The translations under genes and the position numbers were made by a program. A model generated the notes under the pieces. The model was not told the origin of the DNA and ran no database searches. It worked only from the letters and a program-made list of their open reading frames with translations. This document shows positions 24,436-37,000 of a stretch of DNA of 64,000 nt, in pieces (positions within the stretch are counted from its first letter, which is position 1; each line of letters opens with the position of its first letter). The DNA is from Lathyrus oleraceus (Eukaryota; Streptophyta; Magnoliopsida; Fabales; Fabaceae), in assembly GCF_024323335.1 (NCBI RefSeq), contig NC_066585.1, forward strand, positions 186,364,184 to 186,428,183. Reading direction: 5' to 3'.

Positions 24436-27400
24436 CTAGGCGAAGTATTTCTTGACTGCATCTGAATTCACAGGACGAGTGAAATCCTCCCCATGCATAG
24501 TTGTAAGTATCAAAGCACCGCCTGAAAAGGCTCTCTTAACAACATATGGACCTACATAGTTTGGAGTCCACTTGCCCCTGGAATCGGGCGTGAAAGACAA
24601 GACTTTCTTGAGCACGAGGTCACCTTCTCGGAACACACGAGACTTGACCTTCTTATCAAAAGCTTTCTTCATTCTCTGCTGATACAACTAACCATGGCAC
24701 ATGGCAGTCAATCTCTTTTCTTCAATTAAATTCAACTGGTCATAACGACTCTGGACCCATTCAATATCAGTCAACTTGGCTTTCATCAAGACTCTCATTG
24801 ATGGGATCTCCACCTCTATTGGGAGTACAGCCTCCATGCCATAAACAAGGGAGAAAGGGGTTTCCCCTGTTTAAGTGCGGACAAATGTACGATATCCATG
24901 TAAAGCAAATGGCAGCATCTCATGCCAATCCTTATACGTGACAACCATCTTCTGGATAATCTTCTTGATGTTCTTGTTAGTAGCTTCAACAACCCCATTC
25001 ATCTTTGGTCTGTAAGGAGAAGAATTATGATGCGCGATCTTGAACTCACTACACAGCTCTTTCATCATTTTGTTGTTCAGGTTGGATCCATTATCAGTAA
25101 TGATCTTATCTAGCAAACCATAATGGCATATAAGTTGATTCTTGATAAACTTCACGACCACCAGCCTGGTCACATTTGCATATGATGCCGTTTCAACCCA
25201 CTTGGTGAAGTAATCAATTGCTACGAGAATGAATCTGTGTCCGTTGGACGCTTTCGGCTCTACCATACCAATCATGTCAATTCCCCACATGGAGAAAGGC
25301 CATGGTGATGAAATCACATTCAAAAGTGTCGGAGGAATATGAATCTTATCCGCGTAAATCTGACACTTATGGCATTTCTTCACATATTTGCAGCAATCAG
25401 ACTCCATTGTCAGCCAATAGTAGCCTGACCTCAACATCTTTCTAGCCATGGCATGTCCATTGGAATGAGTACCAAATGAACCCTCATGGATCTCAGCCAT
25501 CAACAGGTCTGCTTCGTGTCTATCCACGCATCTGAGCAGAACCATGTCAAAATTTCTCTTATAAAGCACTTCGCCATTGAGGTAGAAACTGCCTGACAAT
25601 CTCCTCAAAGTCTTCCTATCTCTTACAGATGCCCCGGCTTAATATCATAATACCACGGCTTATCATCTTTCATTTCTTCTACTGCAAATACGTGAGCTGG
25701 TCTATCCAAGAGCATCATAGTGATATTGGGAACTTCATTCCACAATTTAACCACAATCATTGAAGCAAGAGTGGCAAGAGCGTCTGCCATCCGATTCTCA
25801 TCTCGAGGAATATGATGAAAATCAACCTCAGTATAGAACGTTGAAATCCTCCTCGCATAATCTTTGTATGGAATAAGACCAGGCTGATTCGTCTCCCATT
25901 CACCCTTAATCTGATTGACAACGAGGGCCGAATCACCATAAACATCAAGATGCTTGATCCTGAGATTAATGCATTCCTCCAATCCCATAATACAGGCCTC
26001 ATACTCAACCATATTATTCGTGCATTTGAAAGTTAGCCTTGCTGTAAAAGGAATATGTGTGCCCTAAAGAGTAATAATCACTGCCCCAATACCATTTCCA
26101 TACTGATTTACAGCGCCATCAAATACCATACTCCATTTAGAACCAGGTTCTGGCCCTTCATCGAGTGTAGGCTCATCGCAATCTTTCATTTTCAAATACA
26201 GAATCTCCTCATTTGGGAAATCATACTGAATTGACTGATAATCCTCAATCGGCTGATGTGCCAAGTGATCAGCCAAGATACTACCTTTGATAGCTTTCTG
26301 AGCTCGATACTCAATATCATACTCAGATAACAACATCTACCAACAGGCAATCCTCTATGTTAAATCAGGCTTCTCGAAGATGTACTTGATGGGGTCCATT
26401 CTGGATATCAACCAAGTCGTATGATTTATCATATACTGGCGCAAGCGCTTAGCAGCACAAGCCAAAGCACAACATGTCTTCTCAAGCATTGAGTATCGAG
26501 ACTCATAATCAGTGAACTTCTTACTCAGGTAGTAGATAGCATATTCTTTCTTCCCTGATTCATCTTGCTGACCAAGGACACAACCCATTGAATCTTCAAG
26601 AACAGTCAGACACATAATCAATGGTCTTCCTTCCACAGGCGGAGACAGGATTGGAGGCTCAAACAGATACTCTTTAATACTTTCAAAGGCTTTTTGGCAA
26701 TCCTCGGTCCAATCATGAGACTGATCTTTCCGAAGGAGCTTGAATATCGGCGCACATGTGGCAGTCATGTGGGATATGAATCTGGAAATGTAATTCAAGC
26801 GACCAAGAAAACCTCGGACTTGCTTCTCAGTTTTGGGCGCAGGCATCTCTTGTATTGCTTTGACCTTTGCAGGATCAACTTCAATACCTCTTTCACTGAC
26901 GATAAAGCCCAATAACTTGCCAGAACGGACTCCAAATGTACACTTGTTGGGATTCAAACGAAGCTTATACTTCCTCAGACGCTGAAAAAGCTTCAACAGG
27001 TGCTCTACATGTTCATCTTCCGTTATTGACTTAGCAATCATATCATCAACATATACCTCAATCTCCTTGTGCATCATATCATGAAACAAGGTAGTCATAG
27101 GTTGTTGATACGTGGCTCCGGTGTTCTTCAAACCGAAGGGCATCACTCGATAACAGAATGTTCCCCAAGGTGTGATGAATGTTGTCTTCTCCATATCCTT
27201 GGGTGCCATTTTAATCTGATTATATCCGGAAAATCCGTCCATAAATGAGAAGACATTGAATTTAGCTGTATTATCTACCAACATATCAATATGTGGTAAG
27301 GGGAAATCATCTTTTAGACTAGCTTTATTCAAATCTCTATAATCCACACATATTCGGACTTTTCCATCTTTCTTAGGCACGGGCACAATATTGGCCACCC

Positions 27401-27870
27401 ATTGAGGATATGTAGAAGTCACCAGAAACCCCGCATCAATTTGCTTCTGAACTTCCTCTTTGATCTTCACTGCCATATCAGGATGAGTTCTTCTGAGCTT
27501 CTTCTTTACAGGCACGCACTCAGGCTTTAGAGGTAGGAAATGTTGCACAATATCAGTATCTAGAACATGCATGTCTTCATATGACCAGGCGAAGACATCG
27601 ACGTATTCTCGTAGCAACTCAATCAACCTCTTTTTAACAGATTCTTTCAGGAGTGCCCCAATCTTTACCTCTCGCACACAATCTTCAGACCCCAAGTTGA
27701 CTGTTTCCAGATTCTCAAGATGTGGCTGAATGATCTTCTCTTCCTGCTCAAGTAAACGGGTGATCTCATCAGGAATCTCTTCATCATCATCTTCCTCTGC
27801 CTCAAATACAGGGAATTCAAAATTGGGAGATGGCGTTGGATCATTATGTTCAATGGGTCTAGAAATCAAC
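24436..27870 (-). pseudogene. Element C pol: RT, RNase H, second RNase H, integrase (interrupted)
   Basis: Pol copies and integrates the element. The first block, 26,355-27,870, holds the acidic leader, RT with FMDGFSGY (residue ~210) and YVDD (residues 273-276), and the usual RNase H. Then follow the second, archaeal-type RNase H (26,010-26,200 FDGAVNQYGNGIG; 25,900 DVYGDSALVVNQ; 25,790 DENRMADALA, all acidic residues kept) and integrase (24,871-25,608) with H48-x3-H52...C79-x2-C82 and D111, D172, E208 (DDE with 35 residues between the last two). A GPY/F-type C-terminus (YVGPYVVKRAF) lies at 24,436-24,687. Lesions: in-frame stops at 26,355, 26,337, 26,064, 24,871 and 24,688, and a ~28-base deletion with frameshift near 25,640 between RNase H and integrase. 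The reading starts in frame from the proposed splice acceptor at 27,870; no ATG is needed. Confidence 0.95.
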
Positions 27871-28134
27871 CTGCATAATGATTTTGGATATGAAAAGCTT
27901 TAGAATTTAAACAAGGCAAATCATTATGCAGATGAAAAGATTGATTTTATTCTATTTTTAGGGTTTTATGTGATCACCAATTTCATGCAAAAAACGAAAA
28001 GGGAAGATAATTGGAAAAACAAACATTTAACATGAATTTATTCAATGAAAATATCATTGTATTTATGTTGCCAACAATGTCATCACTCCTCCTTTTGGCA
28101 TGGGAGAAGGGTTTTTAAACAAAGTGATCATTAC
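27871..28134 (-). other. Putative intron of element C between pro and RT
   Basis: 264 bases on the minus strand, starting GTAATGATC (GTAA overlaps the protease TAA) and ending CATTATGCAG. Joining AC of the last protease codon to G at 27,870 recreates ACG (Thr), and the frame continues LISRPIEHN into RT, so the protease stop disappears and a gag-pro-pol fusion results. The position, phase and donor match element A; the donor also matches element H (48,055-48,058). Introns here are known from Ogre elements. Splicing of this copy is inferred. Confidence 0.78.
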
Positions 28135-31100
28135 GTTGACTTGTGGATAACTTTTGGAACATCCACAGCGACCCAATTGTTGCAGATTCCTCCAGGGATA
28201 ATGAAATTGCCCGAATCCTCTGCATCCTCTTCCAAGACAGCAGCAGCTTCTTCATCCTGACCAGTGTGGATGAAACCTCCACTCTTGAACAACCCTTTCT
28301 CGTTGAAGACCCCAGAAGAAAAGCCAATGCCAGCCCGGGACTTATTGTCTTCTAACTCAATCATTTTTTCCAAACCAGCAATTGCACCACACTCAATGGC
28401 CAACTTCGCATCTCTATAGGAAGTAAATGAAGGAGTTCTCTTCTCAACAGGCTCAGCTATAGATAAAGCCTGGAAAGGAGTTCCAACTTCATCCTCAGCA
28501 TCTATGTACGAGAAGGAAGACAAGTGGCTAACCAGGAGAGCCTTTTCTCCCCCTACCACTACCAGTTTCTTATTTTTCACAAATTTCAGCTTCTGGTGTA
28601 GGGTGGATGTCACGGCGCCAGCCTCGTGAATCCATGGTCTGCCTAAGAGACAGCTGTATGATGGGTGAATATCCATAACCTGGAAGGTAATTTGGAAATC
28701 ACTTGGTCCAATCTTGATTGGGAGATCAACTTCCCCAATCACAGTTATTCGAGACCTATCGAAAGCTTTCACAACAACTCCACTTTGCCTCATGGGAGGC
28801 CCTTGATATGATAGTCTTGAAAGAGTGGATTTTGGCAATACGTTCAGGGATGACCCAGTGTCCACCAGCACATTGGACATGGCATCGTCTTTGCAATTCA
28901 TAGAGATGTGTAAAGCCAAGTTGTGGTCTCTTCCCTCCTCAGGGAGATCAGAGTCACAGAAACTCAAATTGTTAGAAGCGGTAATGTTTGCAACAATACT
29001 ATCGAACTGTTCTATTGTGACATCATGATCTACATATGCCACATCCAAAACTTTCTGCAGAGCCTCTCTATGTGGTTTTGAGTTCAGAAGTAATGATAAT
29101 ACGGATATCTTGGACGGCGTTTGTAGAAGCTGGTCTACAACATTGTACTCACTCTTCTTGATGAGCCTCAGCATCTCATCACAGTATTCTTTCACATTGC
29201 CGCTAGGGCCAATAGAAGTAGAAGCTTTTAGTACAGAGGAGGGTTTAACAGCAAGTTCCGGATTCAGAGAATTCACCGCATTCCCAATCGGGCGTTCAAC
29301 AAAATCAGCATTAGCTTGAGACTTCGGTGGTGCTGAAAACACGCGACCGCTGCGGGTCAAACCACTTACGTCAGCGATGTTCACAACAGAGGAGGAAGGC
29401 AAAGGCACTTCTTTCCCATCTTCTACAGCAACAGCGTTGTAACAAAAGGGAATTGCCTTTTCGGAAGAATATGGCATAGGTCCGACAGGTTTAATGATCA
29501 AGGAAGGAGAAACCTTCTGCTTGCTACCATCCTACTTAATGATAACAGGTTCGGGCATCCGGAATACTGGGGAAATCACGTTGACCTCATGTTCATCTTC
29601 ATCAACATTCCTATTCTGAAGAATCTCAATGACCCCTTCGTCCAGCATTTCCTGAAGATCCTTGCGCACTTGGCGACAACCCAATCTGTTAACAGGGCAT
29701 ATTCGGCATCTATCATGATCGTGCTCATAGTGACTGTAATCACACAGCAAACGGTGCAACTCGACCAGAGACCGTCGGATATGACTAACATATTTGACCT
29801 TATATTTGCCAGGGCAACCCTGGACCACATTAATAGATTTCCCATGCTCGGGCAATGGGTTCTTCTTCACGTTAGGACCTACATCCTTAAAACACAGAAT
29901 GCCACACCTCACAAGGTCTTGAACCTTGGTCTTCAAAGGATAGCGATTCTGCACGTCGTGGCCGGGAGCACCAGAATGGTATACACAATGCAATTCGGGC
30001 TTGGACCACCACTGAGGGTTAGTAGGTATCGCCGGTGGGTCTCTCGGAGTAATCAACTTCCTCTCTATCAAAGAGGGATATAACTCTGCTTACATCATCG
30101 GAATCGGATCAAAAGTGATCTTCTTCCTCTCGTAACTCGTGCTAGTTGGATTACTGTTTCGAGGCTGGTAGGCTTGCTGTTGCAGACGGTGCTGTTGTTG
30201 ATATTGCTGAGGTGGTTGCTGATTGTTGTTATGTTGCTGATACTGTTGATTGTCTCTGAAAACAGGTGCTATATGAGCCACCTGGTGCTGGTTACTGACG
30301 GGACGCACAGTCTTCCTCCTTACCGAGGGTCTTCTTGATTTCACATGGGAGGTCACAGCATGTACCTCTCCATCTTTCTTCTTCGCAAACGCCCCATAGC
30401 GCTTGGTAGAAGAGCCTTCCTCTCTGGTTAGACGACATTCTCTAACCCCCTCTTCTAAACGCATCCCCATATTCACCATCTCGGTGAAGTTAGAAGGAGC
30501 GCTAGCAATCATCCGCTCGTAATAGAATGAACTCAAGGTCTTCAAAAAGATCTTGGTCATTTCCTTCTCTTCTAGCGGAGGCACGATCTGTGCTGCCACT
30601 TCTCGCCACCTCTGGGCATACTCTTTGAACGTTTCCTTGTCTTTTTGGGACATGGCCCTCAACTGATCCCTATCGGGAGCCATATCCACGATATACTTGT
30701 ATTGCTTGACGAAGGCCTCGCCAAGGTCGTTGAAGGACCGGATGTTCGCACTGTCTAACCCCATGTACCATCTCAGGGCGGCACCGGACAAATTGTCCTG
30801 AAAGTAGTGGATGAGCAACTGGTCGTTATCAGTCTGAGTAGACATCTTCCTGGCATACATGACCAGGTGGCTGAGAGGACAAGTATTTCCTTTGTATTTT
30901 TCAAAGTCAGGGACCTTGAATTTCACAGGAATCTTCACGTTTGGAACTAAGCAGAGGTCGGCAACAGACTTGCCAAAAAGATCCTTTCCTCTAAGAGTTT
31001 TCAATTCCTTGCGAAGCTCAAGAAATTGATCATTCATAGCGTCCATCTTCTCATAGACATCTGGGCCCTCAGACGGCTCAGAATGATAGATGCTCTCGTC

Positions 31101-31496
31101 TACCCTGGGCATGGTATGCACGACAGGAGGAGGAACGGCAAGGACCGGGCTAGATGCCGACATAGAAGCAAAAGTTGGAGTAGGACCCTCAGGCATGAAA
31201 TTAGGAGGCATCCCCCATGGGAATCTGGCTGGCATGGCTGTAGGAGCAAAGTGTGCACCGGCTGCAGGCACAGTAGAGGAGACTATCTCAGAGATGACTG
31301 TCCTCTGAGGAGGAGTTGAAGGCGTCGAAGAAGACTGGCTCTGGGGAGCCATAAATGATTCCATCAAAGCGCTCAGTCTGGCCACTTCTTCCTTGAGTTC
31401 ACGGTTCTCTTGTTCTAGTTGATCCATCAGTCTTGCAGAGTTGGCTCTAGTGTAGTACCGGTGAGTCAGCTTGTCTTCAAAATAAATGAAGAGCAC
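28131..31496 (-). pseudogene. Element C gag-protease (two in-frame stops)
   Basis: One frame broken only by TAA at 30,090-30,092 and TAG at 29,532-29,534. The N-terminus has a coiled coil (QLEQENRELKEEVARLSA), then a Ser/Pro/Gln-rich stretch, and the gag core with FKVPDFEKYKGNTCPLSHL and the YFQDNLSGAALRWYMGL motif. A Gln-rich segment (30,180-30,260) follows. The zinc-knuckle-like motif is CVYHSGAPGHDVQNR (about 29,950-30,000), where the last cysteine, kept in element A, is arginine. The protease has VDTGSS with catalytic Asp at 28,860-28,862 and the flap-side LLGRPWIHEAG, so the active site is intact. The true gag start is uncertain; frames upstream of 31,496 lead into spacer. ORF1 ends 245 bases upstream. 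Confidence 0.93.
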
Positions 31497-31740
31497 AGAG
31501 TTAGACCACAGGACAAGACACCGGAAACCAAAACCTGCTTATGCACATGATGCATGCAATGCTTGTGCACATGATTTGTTTTTATTTTTCAAAGGAACTT
31601 TAGGGTTTTACTTGCAAATTTTTAGAATCAATTAACATTCATTACATATAGAAATATCTCATAAAATAATATCAGGAAAAAGAAGTACAGCATTGTCAAT
31701 CATGTACAAGAGGAAAGGAAAATAATCATCCTATGGATCC

Positions 31741-33128
31741 CTAGAAACAATCATCTAATGCTCGGGACACAGGAAGATAAGATGCGTGAAGCCTCTTCAC
31801 CTCCCTCTCGTAAGCTGCCTCCATATATGCTTTCTCTTTGGCGAGTCGATCGTACTTCCTCTTCCAAAACCTGGAAGACTGAGGAAGTAGAGAAGTCCAT
31901 GCATCATTAGGATCATCAATAACCTGATGCTCGAGGAACTCAATCAAAGCATCCTTCTCCTTAATCTGCTGAAGCAACTCTTCACGCTCACGGATCCAGG
32001 CACGTGATAGGTCTTCGTCTTTCAACTCCTCTACTCCTTGATTAGGGAGGTTTGAAGGCCCAACCACAATCATAGGTGCAGGTCTCGGATACTCGTAAGG
32101 CATGAGATACTCAGACGCTCTCTTCCTTACCCAAGCAGTGTAAGGCTCTAGAGAGATGCAATTCTTAGGACCCAACTCCTTCCTTTCTTATGAATCTTGC
32201 GCCAAGCGCGGACCATCCTAGCTTTCAAGCCTTGGGGATCTTTACCATCCTGAAAGAACACATCCTCTAACAAAATGTTATTGGTTTTATCCTTTAGGGG
32301 GAACCCAAGCTGACGACGTGCTAAAACATGGTTGTAGTTAATCCCACCACATGTACCAAGAAGAGGCACATTGGAAAATTCACCACAAGAATCGATAATC
32401 TGCACACCATCATACACACGGTTGTACCAAGAAATATCATCATTAGTGAGAGACATGAGTCTCGTGGACCACCGTAGACATCCCTTGTTCTCCTTGAAAG
32501 CGACCATCTGAGGTAAGTGAGAAATAAACCACTTATACAACAGAGGCAAACAGCACACAATGGCGCCACCGCCCTTTGCATTCCTCATATGCAAAGAGAA
32601 ATAAGCATCACCCAATAGAGTCGGAACGGGATTAAGAGTAGAAAAGATCCTAATAGCATTCACGTCCACAAACTTGTCGATGTTAGGGAACAATACCAAT
32701 CCGTAGATGAGAAGTACAAATATGGCCTCAAAGGCATCCTCACTCATGGCCTTCCCATAAATAGTAGCTTGAGCAATGAGGAACTCAGAAGGGAGACCTT
32801 GAGTTCCACCTTTGGTAGTCATATGAGCGCCAACCAGAGATTCATCTATGTGCAACATGTCAGCTCTCTCTTGAGAAGTAGGAACATTCTCCAAGCCACT
32901 GAACGACAACTGATCCAGGATAGGTATACCCACAAGATAAGCATACTCCTCAAGGGTAGGAAAAAGCTGAAAGTCCAGAAACGTGAAGCAACGGTACAAG
33001 GGATCATAAAACTTCACCAATACACTCATCAATCCTTCGTCTAGTACATAGGATGTCAAATTCCTTAACTCTTTCAAATCTGGTTGCCTGAAGCTGTACT
33101 TCTTTGTATTCCTTCTTTGTCTTTCCAT
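31741..33128 (-). pseudogene. Element C ORF1 (Ogre extra ORF, one frameshift)
   Basis: ORF1 lies between leader and gag. Its biochemical function is unknown; legume databases carry many such proteins, which I believe fall under a domain of unknown function. The first part (32,148-33,128, 326 residues) starts MERQRRNTKK and contains FYDPLYRCFTFLDFQLFPTL, LLIYGLVLFPNIDKFVDVN, RLMSLTNDDISWY and GTCGGINYNHVLARRQL. A single frameshift near 32,170 separates it from the C-terminal part (31,741-32,175), which is rich in Glu/Lys/Arg and looks coiled (LQQIKEKDALIEFLEHQ). Restoring the frame is not needed to see homology with A, B and H. The start is chosen at 33,128 because A starts at the same point. 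Confidence 0.9.
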
Positions 33129-34029
33129 GTCTGAAAATTTTGCAAATAAACCCCTTAAGTTCCTTGAAAATTTTCTTTATTATTGATGATATGGATGCAA
33201 ATGGATGCATGGATGCATGAATGCATGAATGCAACAATCACACTCAAGGATCAAGCAAAGCACATCAAACAAAGGTCATGGGATGGATCATATCATCCTT
33301 AATATCAATCATCCATTTTGGTGGATTATGGTTTACACCTTATCAACACCCAAGTTCCATTGATATTAAGGATGTGGGAACGGATCAACCATGAATCAAG
33401 GGTTTGTTACAAGTCACGAGCATGGGGTTTAGGTTAAGAACCACCCAAAGGGAATGTACTAGGGTTTATACCTGCCAAACATGTTCTACAAGAGGTGCCC
33501 ATAGTCATCATCCCATCTTTCGGACATTATCGGAGAAACGACTACTCGTATTCCAACATTATTCTCAAGAGAGACTCTTATGAGTGTAGTATTGCGTAAC
33601 AATCGTATCAAATCTTACACTTGAACGATTTTCGCACTACATCCTAAAAATAGGCCAAGATGGGCTTGGTAAACTAAGGTCCTTGGCTTCTAAGGTCTAT
33701 ATTGGAAAGAGTAATGTCTAACTACAACTTACTTGTGTGACATTATTGATTCCAACATGACCTCCACCAAGTGAATGGACTTGCAAGTCAACTTGCTAAG
33801 GAATAACTCCACACAAGTCAACAAGACTACGCCATTCTCCTATCCTAAGTGCACTCGAGTCCGGGTATATAACTCATCTCACAAAGATCACCAAGCATAC
33901 AAGGAATTAATATCAAGCAAATCAATCATTACATACAATACAGTAATCCCGAATTTCCACAAAAATATGTCACAAAACAATACAATACATCAAGCATGAA
34001 AAGTTGGCAAAACCCACTAGGCAAAAGGA
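33129..34029 (-). other. Element C leader (5' UTR)
   Basis: About 900 non-coding bases between primer site and ORF1, patchily aligned to the leader of element A (8,040-8,755). There is no supported ORF; short frames are chance. Three close direct repeats of atggatgc/atgcatgaat occur at about 33,190-33,232. Confidence 0.75.
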
Positions 34030-34047
34030 TCCCCAGCAGAGTCGCCA
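34030..34047 (-). promoter_or_regulatory. Primer-binding site of element C
   Basis: Minus-strand TGGCGACTCTGCTGGGGA, six bases (gaaaag) after the 5' LTR end. Identical 18-mers stand at 45,347-45,364 and 63,567-63,584. The TGG start and sequence fit pairing with a tRNA-Arg 3' end, as reported for Ogre. Confidence 0.85.
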
Positions 34048-34053
34048 CTTTTC

Positions 34054-37000
34054 TGTAGCGGGGTATTCGTTACCATTAGAGATATTGACTAAATCCAAGG
34101 TAAATCATACAAGTCGAGTCGCCACCGCACTTCTATTTATCCAAAGGAATGGTTAGAAAGCGAATAAAAACCTAATAGTTTTAACAAAAACTAGTAAAAG
34201 AAACAGAGATCTGAGTAAGGGGGTTGGTTATGCAATGGGAAGGTGTTAGGCACCCAAAACATCCTAGGTACTCCTAGGGAGCCCTTTTCATACTTGTTGT
34301 GAAGGTTGTTGTCTTGTGAAAATTTTGTTTGTGCAAACATGATTGAAGAGATGAGAAGAGAATATACAAGTTATTTACATTTTGTGTTTGGATGGATAAA
34401 CCCATTACCTACGTACCATCTTAAAAAGATTAGGATCAAAACCTCGTAGTTCGGGGTATAAATCTCAAAATGAGTTGGTGAATTGATTGGTCCAAAAGCC
34501 TTAAGGTCTTTTGTTATCAAAGGAAGAAAACTCAACCAAACCTCAAATCCACCATGTGAGGATAGCTTCAACATGCTAGTGAGGGGTTAACCCTATAATA
34601 AGCATGGAAGACTCATTGTCCATCACTAAGGATATAAGTGAGTATTACATCTACCACAAGGATAACTCAAACCTAATAGCTAAAGGTTAAGGAAAATTTT
34701 GATTAAGGAGGTGGCCATTGGAACCACAAAAGACATTTGAATGGGTTATATTTACCAATTAGAAGTATATACAAAAATGGTCAAAGTTGACTTAAAAGTT
34801 CAATTCAAAATAAGTGTTATGAAAAGAAAGTTTGAAAATCAAAAGCATAAGGCTTAGGTTTCTAATGTTTAAAAACAAAGGTTAAATGTTTGCAGAAAGA
34901 GTTTTGGCTTGGGTTAGAGTGGAGAGAAGAAGAAGAATGGCTAAGTCCTAAGGAAAATAAAAAGGTGAGGGATAAGAAATCAAAACCACACTAGGAGTCC
35001 CTCTCTTGAGATCATATTGATGATCCAAGTAGCTTCCATCCTTTGGAATAAGCAACCACAAAGCAAATATTTCAAGCAATCAAACAAGCAATGAATGCTT
35101 CTAAGATTCCTCCAATGACTTTTGCATCTCTCTCTTTGGATGATCATGGCAATGGTTCTCCAATTAAGCTCAAATGGAAACTCCTAGCACAAAAGCACAC
35201 ACATCAAAAGTTTCATGAAGTAAAACAAGAATGGACAAGAGTGAGTTTAGAGATTTGGTCCTTCTAATCCATCATCATTAAGATCCTTTTTACTCCAATT
35301 TTTGCATAAGGAAGGTCCTAGAATCTAAGTCCAATTCTCCATTTCTTTGCATAGGGAAAGTCCTAGAAACTAAGTCCATTTCTTTGTATTTTGGTCCACA
35401 ACAATCAAAACAAAACATAAGCACAATAATATATACACAATTATATGCTCAAGTGAGCAAAAGGCAAATGGCATTAACATAAACATGTGCTCAAGTGAGC
35501 AAAGAGAAAAGCAAATGAATAATATGTGCAATAATAGTAAATTGCATTAAAGTAAATTGCATAAAAGTAAATATTAGTTGTCAATAGTTAGTGTTAGTAG
35601 TTAGTGTGCCATAAGGTAAATTTAGCGATATGTTAAGCAATCGTAATTGGACTTATGTAGAAGTCACAACTATCTGAGGCCGGTCAATAATAATGTAGGC
35701 AACAAACACAAGTTAGGAGTCTTGATTAGTGAACCAAGTCCCAACAACTTGCCATGCCAAAAAGAAAATGAGAATTGATCTTGTATTGGTTTAAGCCTTT
35801 TGCATGATTTAAAAGACAACCTATCCTTAATGCAAAGCCATTCACTTGATCAATTGATCAAGATGAATTAGATTTGAATCAAGGAAGGTTAAATCCCTCT
35901 AGTCAATGCTAACTTATCAACCATCAACTCATTGATCAAAAAGAAAAAGAAGAAGAAGAAGAAGAAGGAGATGAAGATGAATAATGGATAATGGAAATAG
36001 CAAAATTAAAGTGCATTAAATGAAACCTCATGTACCAATCCTCATATGTTGACCAATAACATTGAAAGTCAAGGTCAAACAATCAAAAACAGAAGTGAGA
36101 TGAAGATTGGAAGTCAAGAAATGAATAAACTATTTTTGGCTTTTTTTAATATTAAAAATAAACTTGAATTAAAATAAAATGGAAAGGTCAAACTTCAAAA
36201 TCACTTCAAATCAACCTTGAAAGGTCCAAGTGATTTATCCTAAGTTCAACAAGGTCAAACAAAGTTTGACAAAAAAATTCAGCATTTTTAAAAGTCAGAA
36301 ACTATTTTTAATCAATTAAAAATGAATAAAAATAACCGAATTGAACTAAAATCTCAAATAAATCTCAAATCAATTCAAAAATTGATGAGAATATTTTTCA
36401 TAGATCCATCGTCATTCGAATAGGTTAGGAAAATATTTTTGCATTTTTTGAATGTCAAAAACTATTTAAAATGAATTAAAAATAACCAGAAAAACGAAAA
36501 TTCACAAAAAATATCAAATGACAAAATAAAAAATATTAAAAATCAGAAATAGAAACTAGAAATTGTTTGGGAAATAATGCAATTGGTCCCATATTTTTTG
36601 GATAAAAAATGAGAGAGATATTAATTTTTGAAAACAATTGGAATTAAAGAAAATAAAATGAAAAGAAAACAGAAAATAGAAATTGGAAAAAGCGTGGACC
36701 GTCTGATCTAAGCTCATTAATTGAGCTGGCAAATCATGAGGCTAGGAAGCGCGCGCGTATGGTGGATCCAAGTCAATGCGTGCATATGTGAAACAATTAA
36801 AAGTCATAACAAACAAGGGACGAGATTCAATCTGGAGAATGGATCAAACGGCCAGGATTTAAACTGGCAATGATGAAGCCACCGGAGCCACCGTCTTCTC
36901 CGGTGAGCTCCCCATATTCCGGCCAAGTTGCAGAAAAAAAAAAGGTAACCAAAACGTGCGATCTATACATCAATAGAAAGCTGGGATGATGTACATCATC

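Noticed and set aside
29589..30083. 164-residue plus-strand open frame
   Set aside because: Antisense shadow of the element C gag frame.
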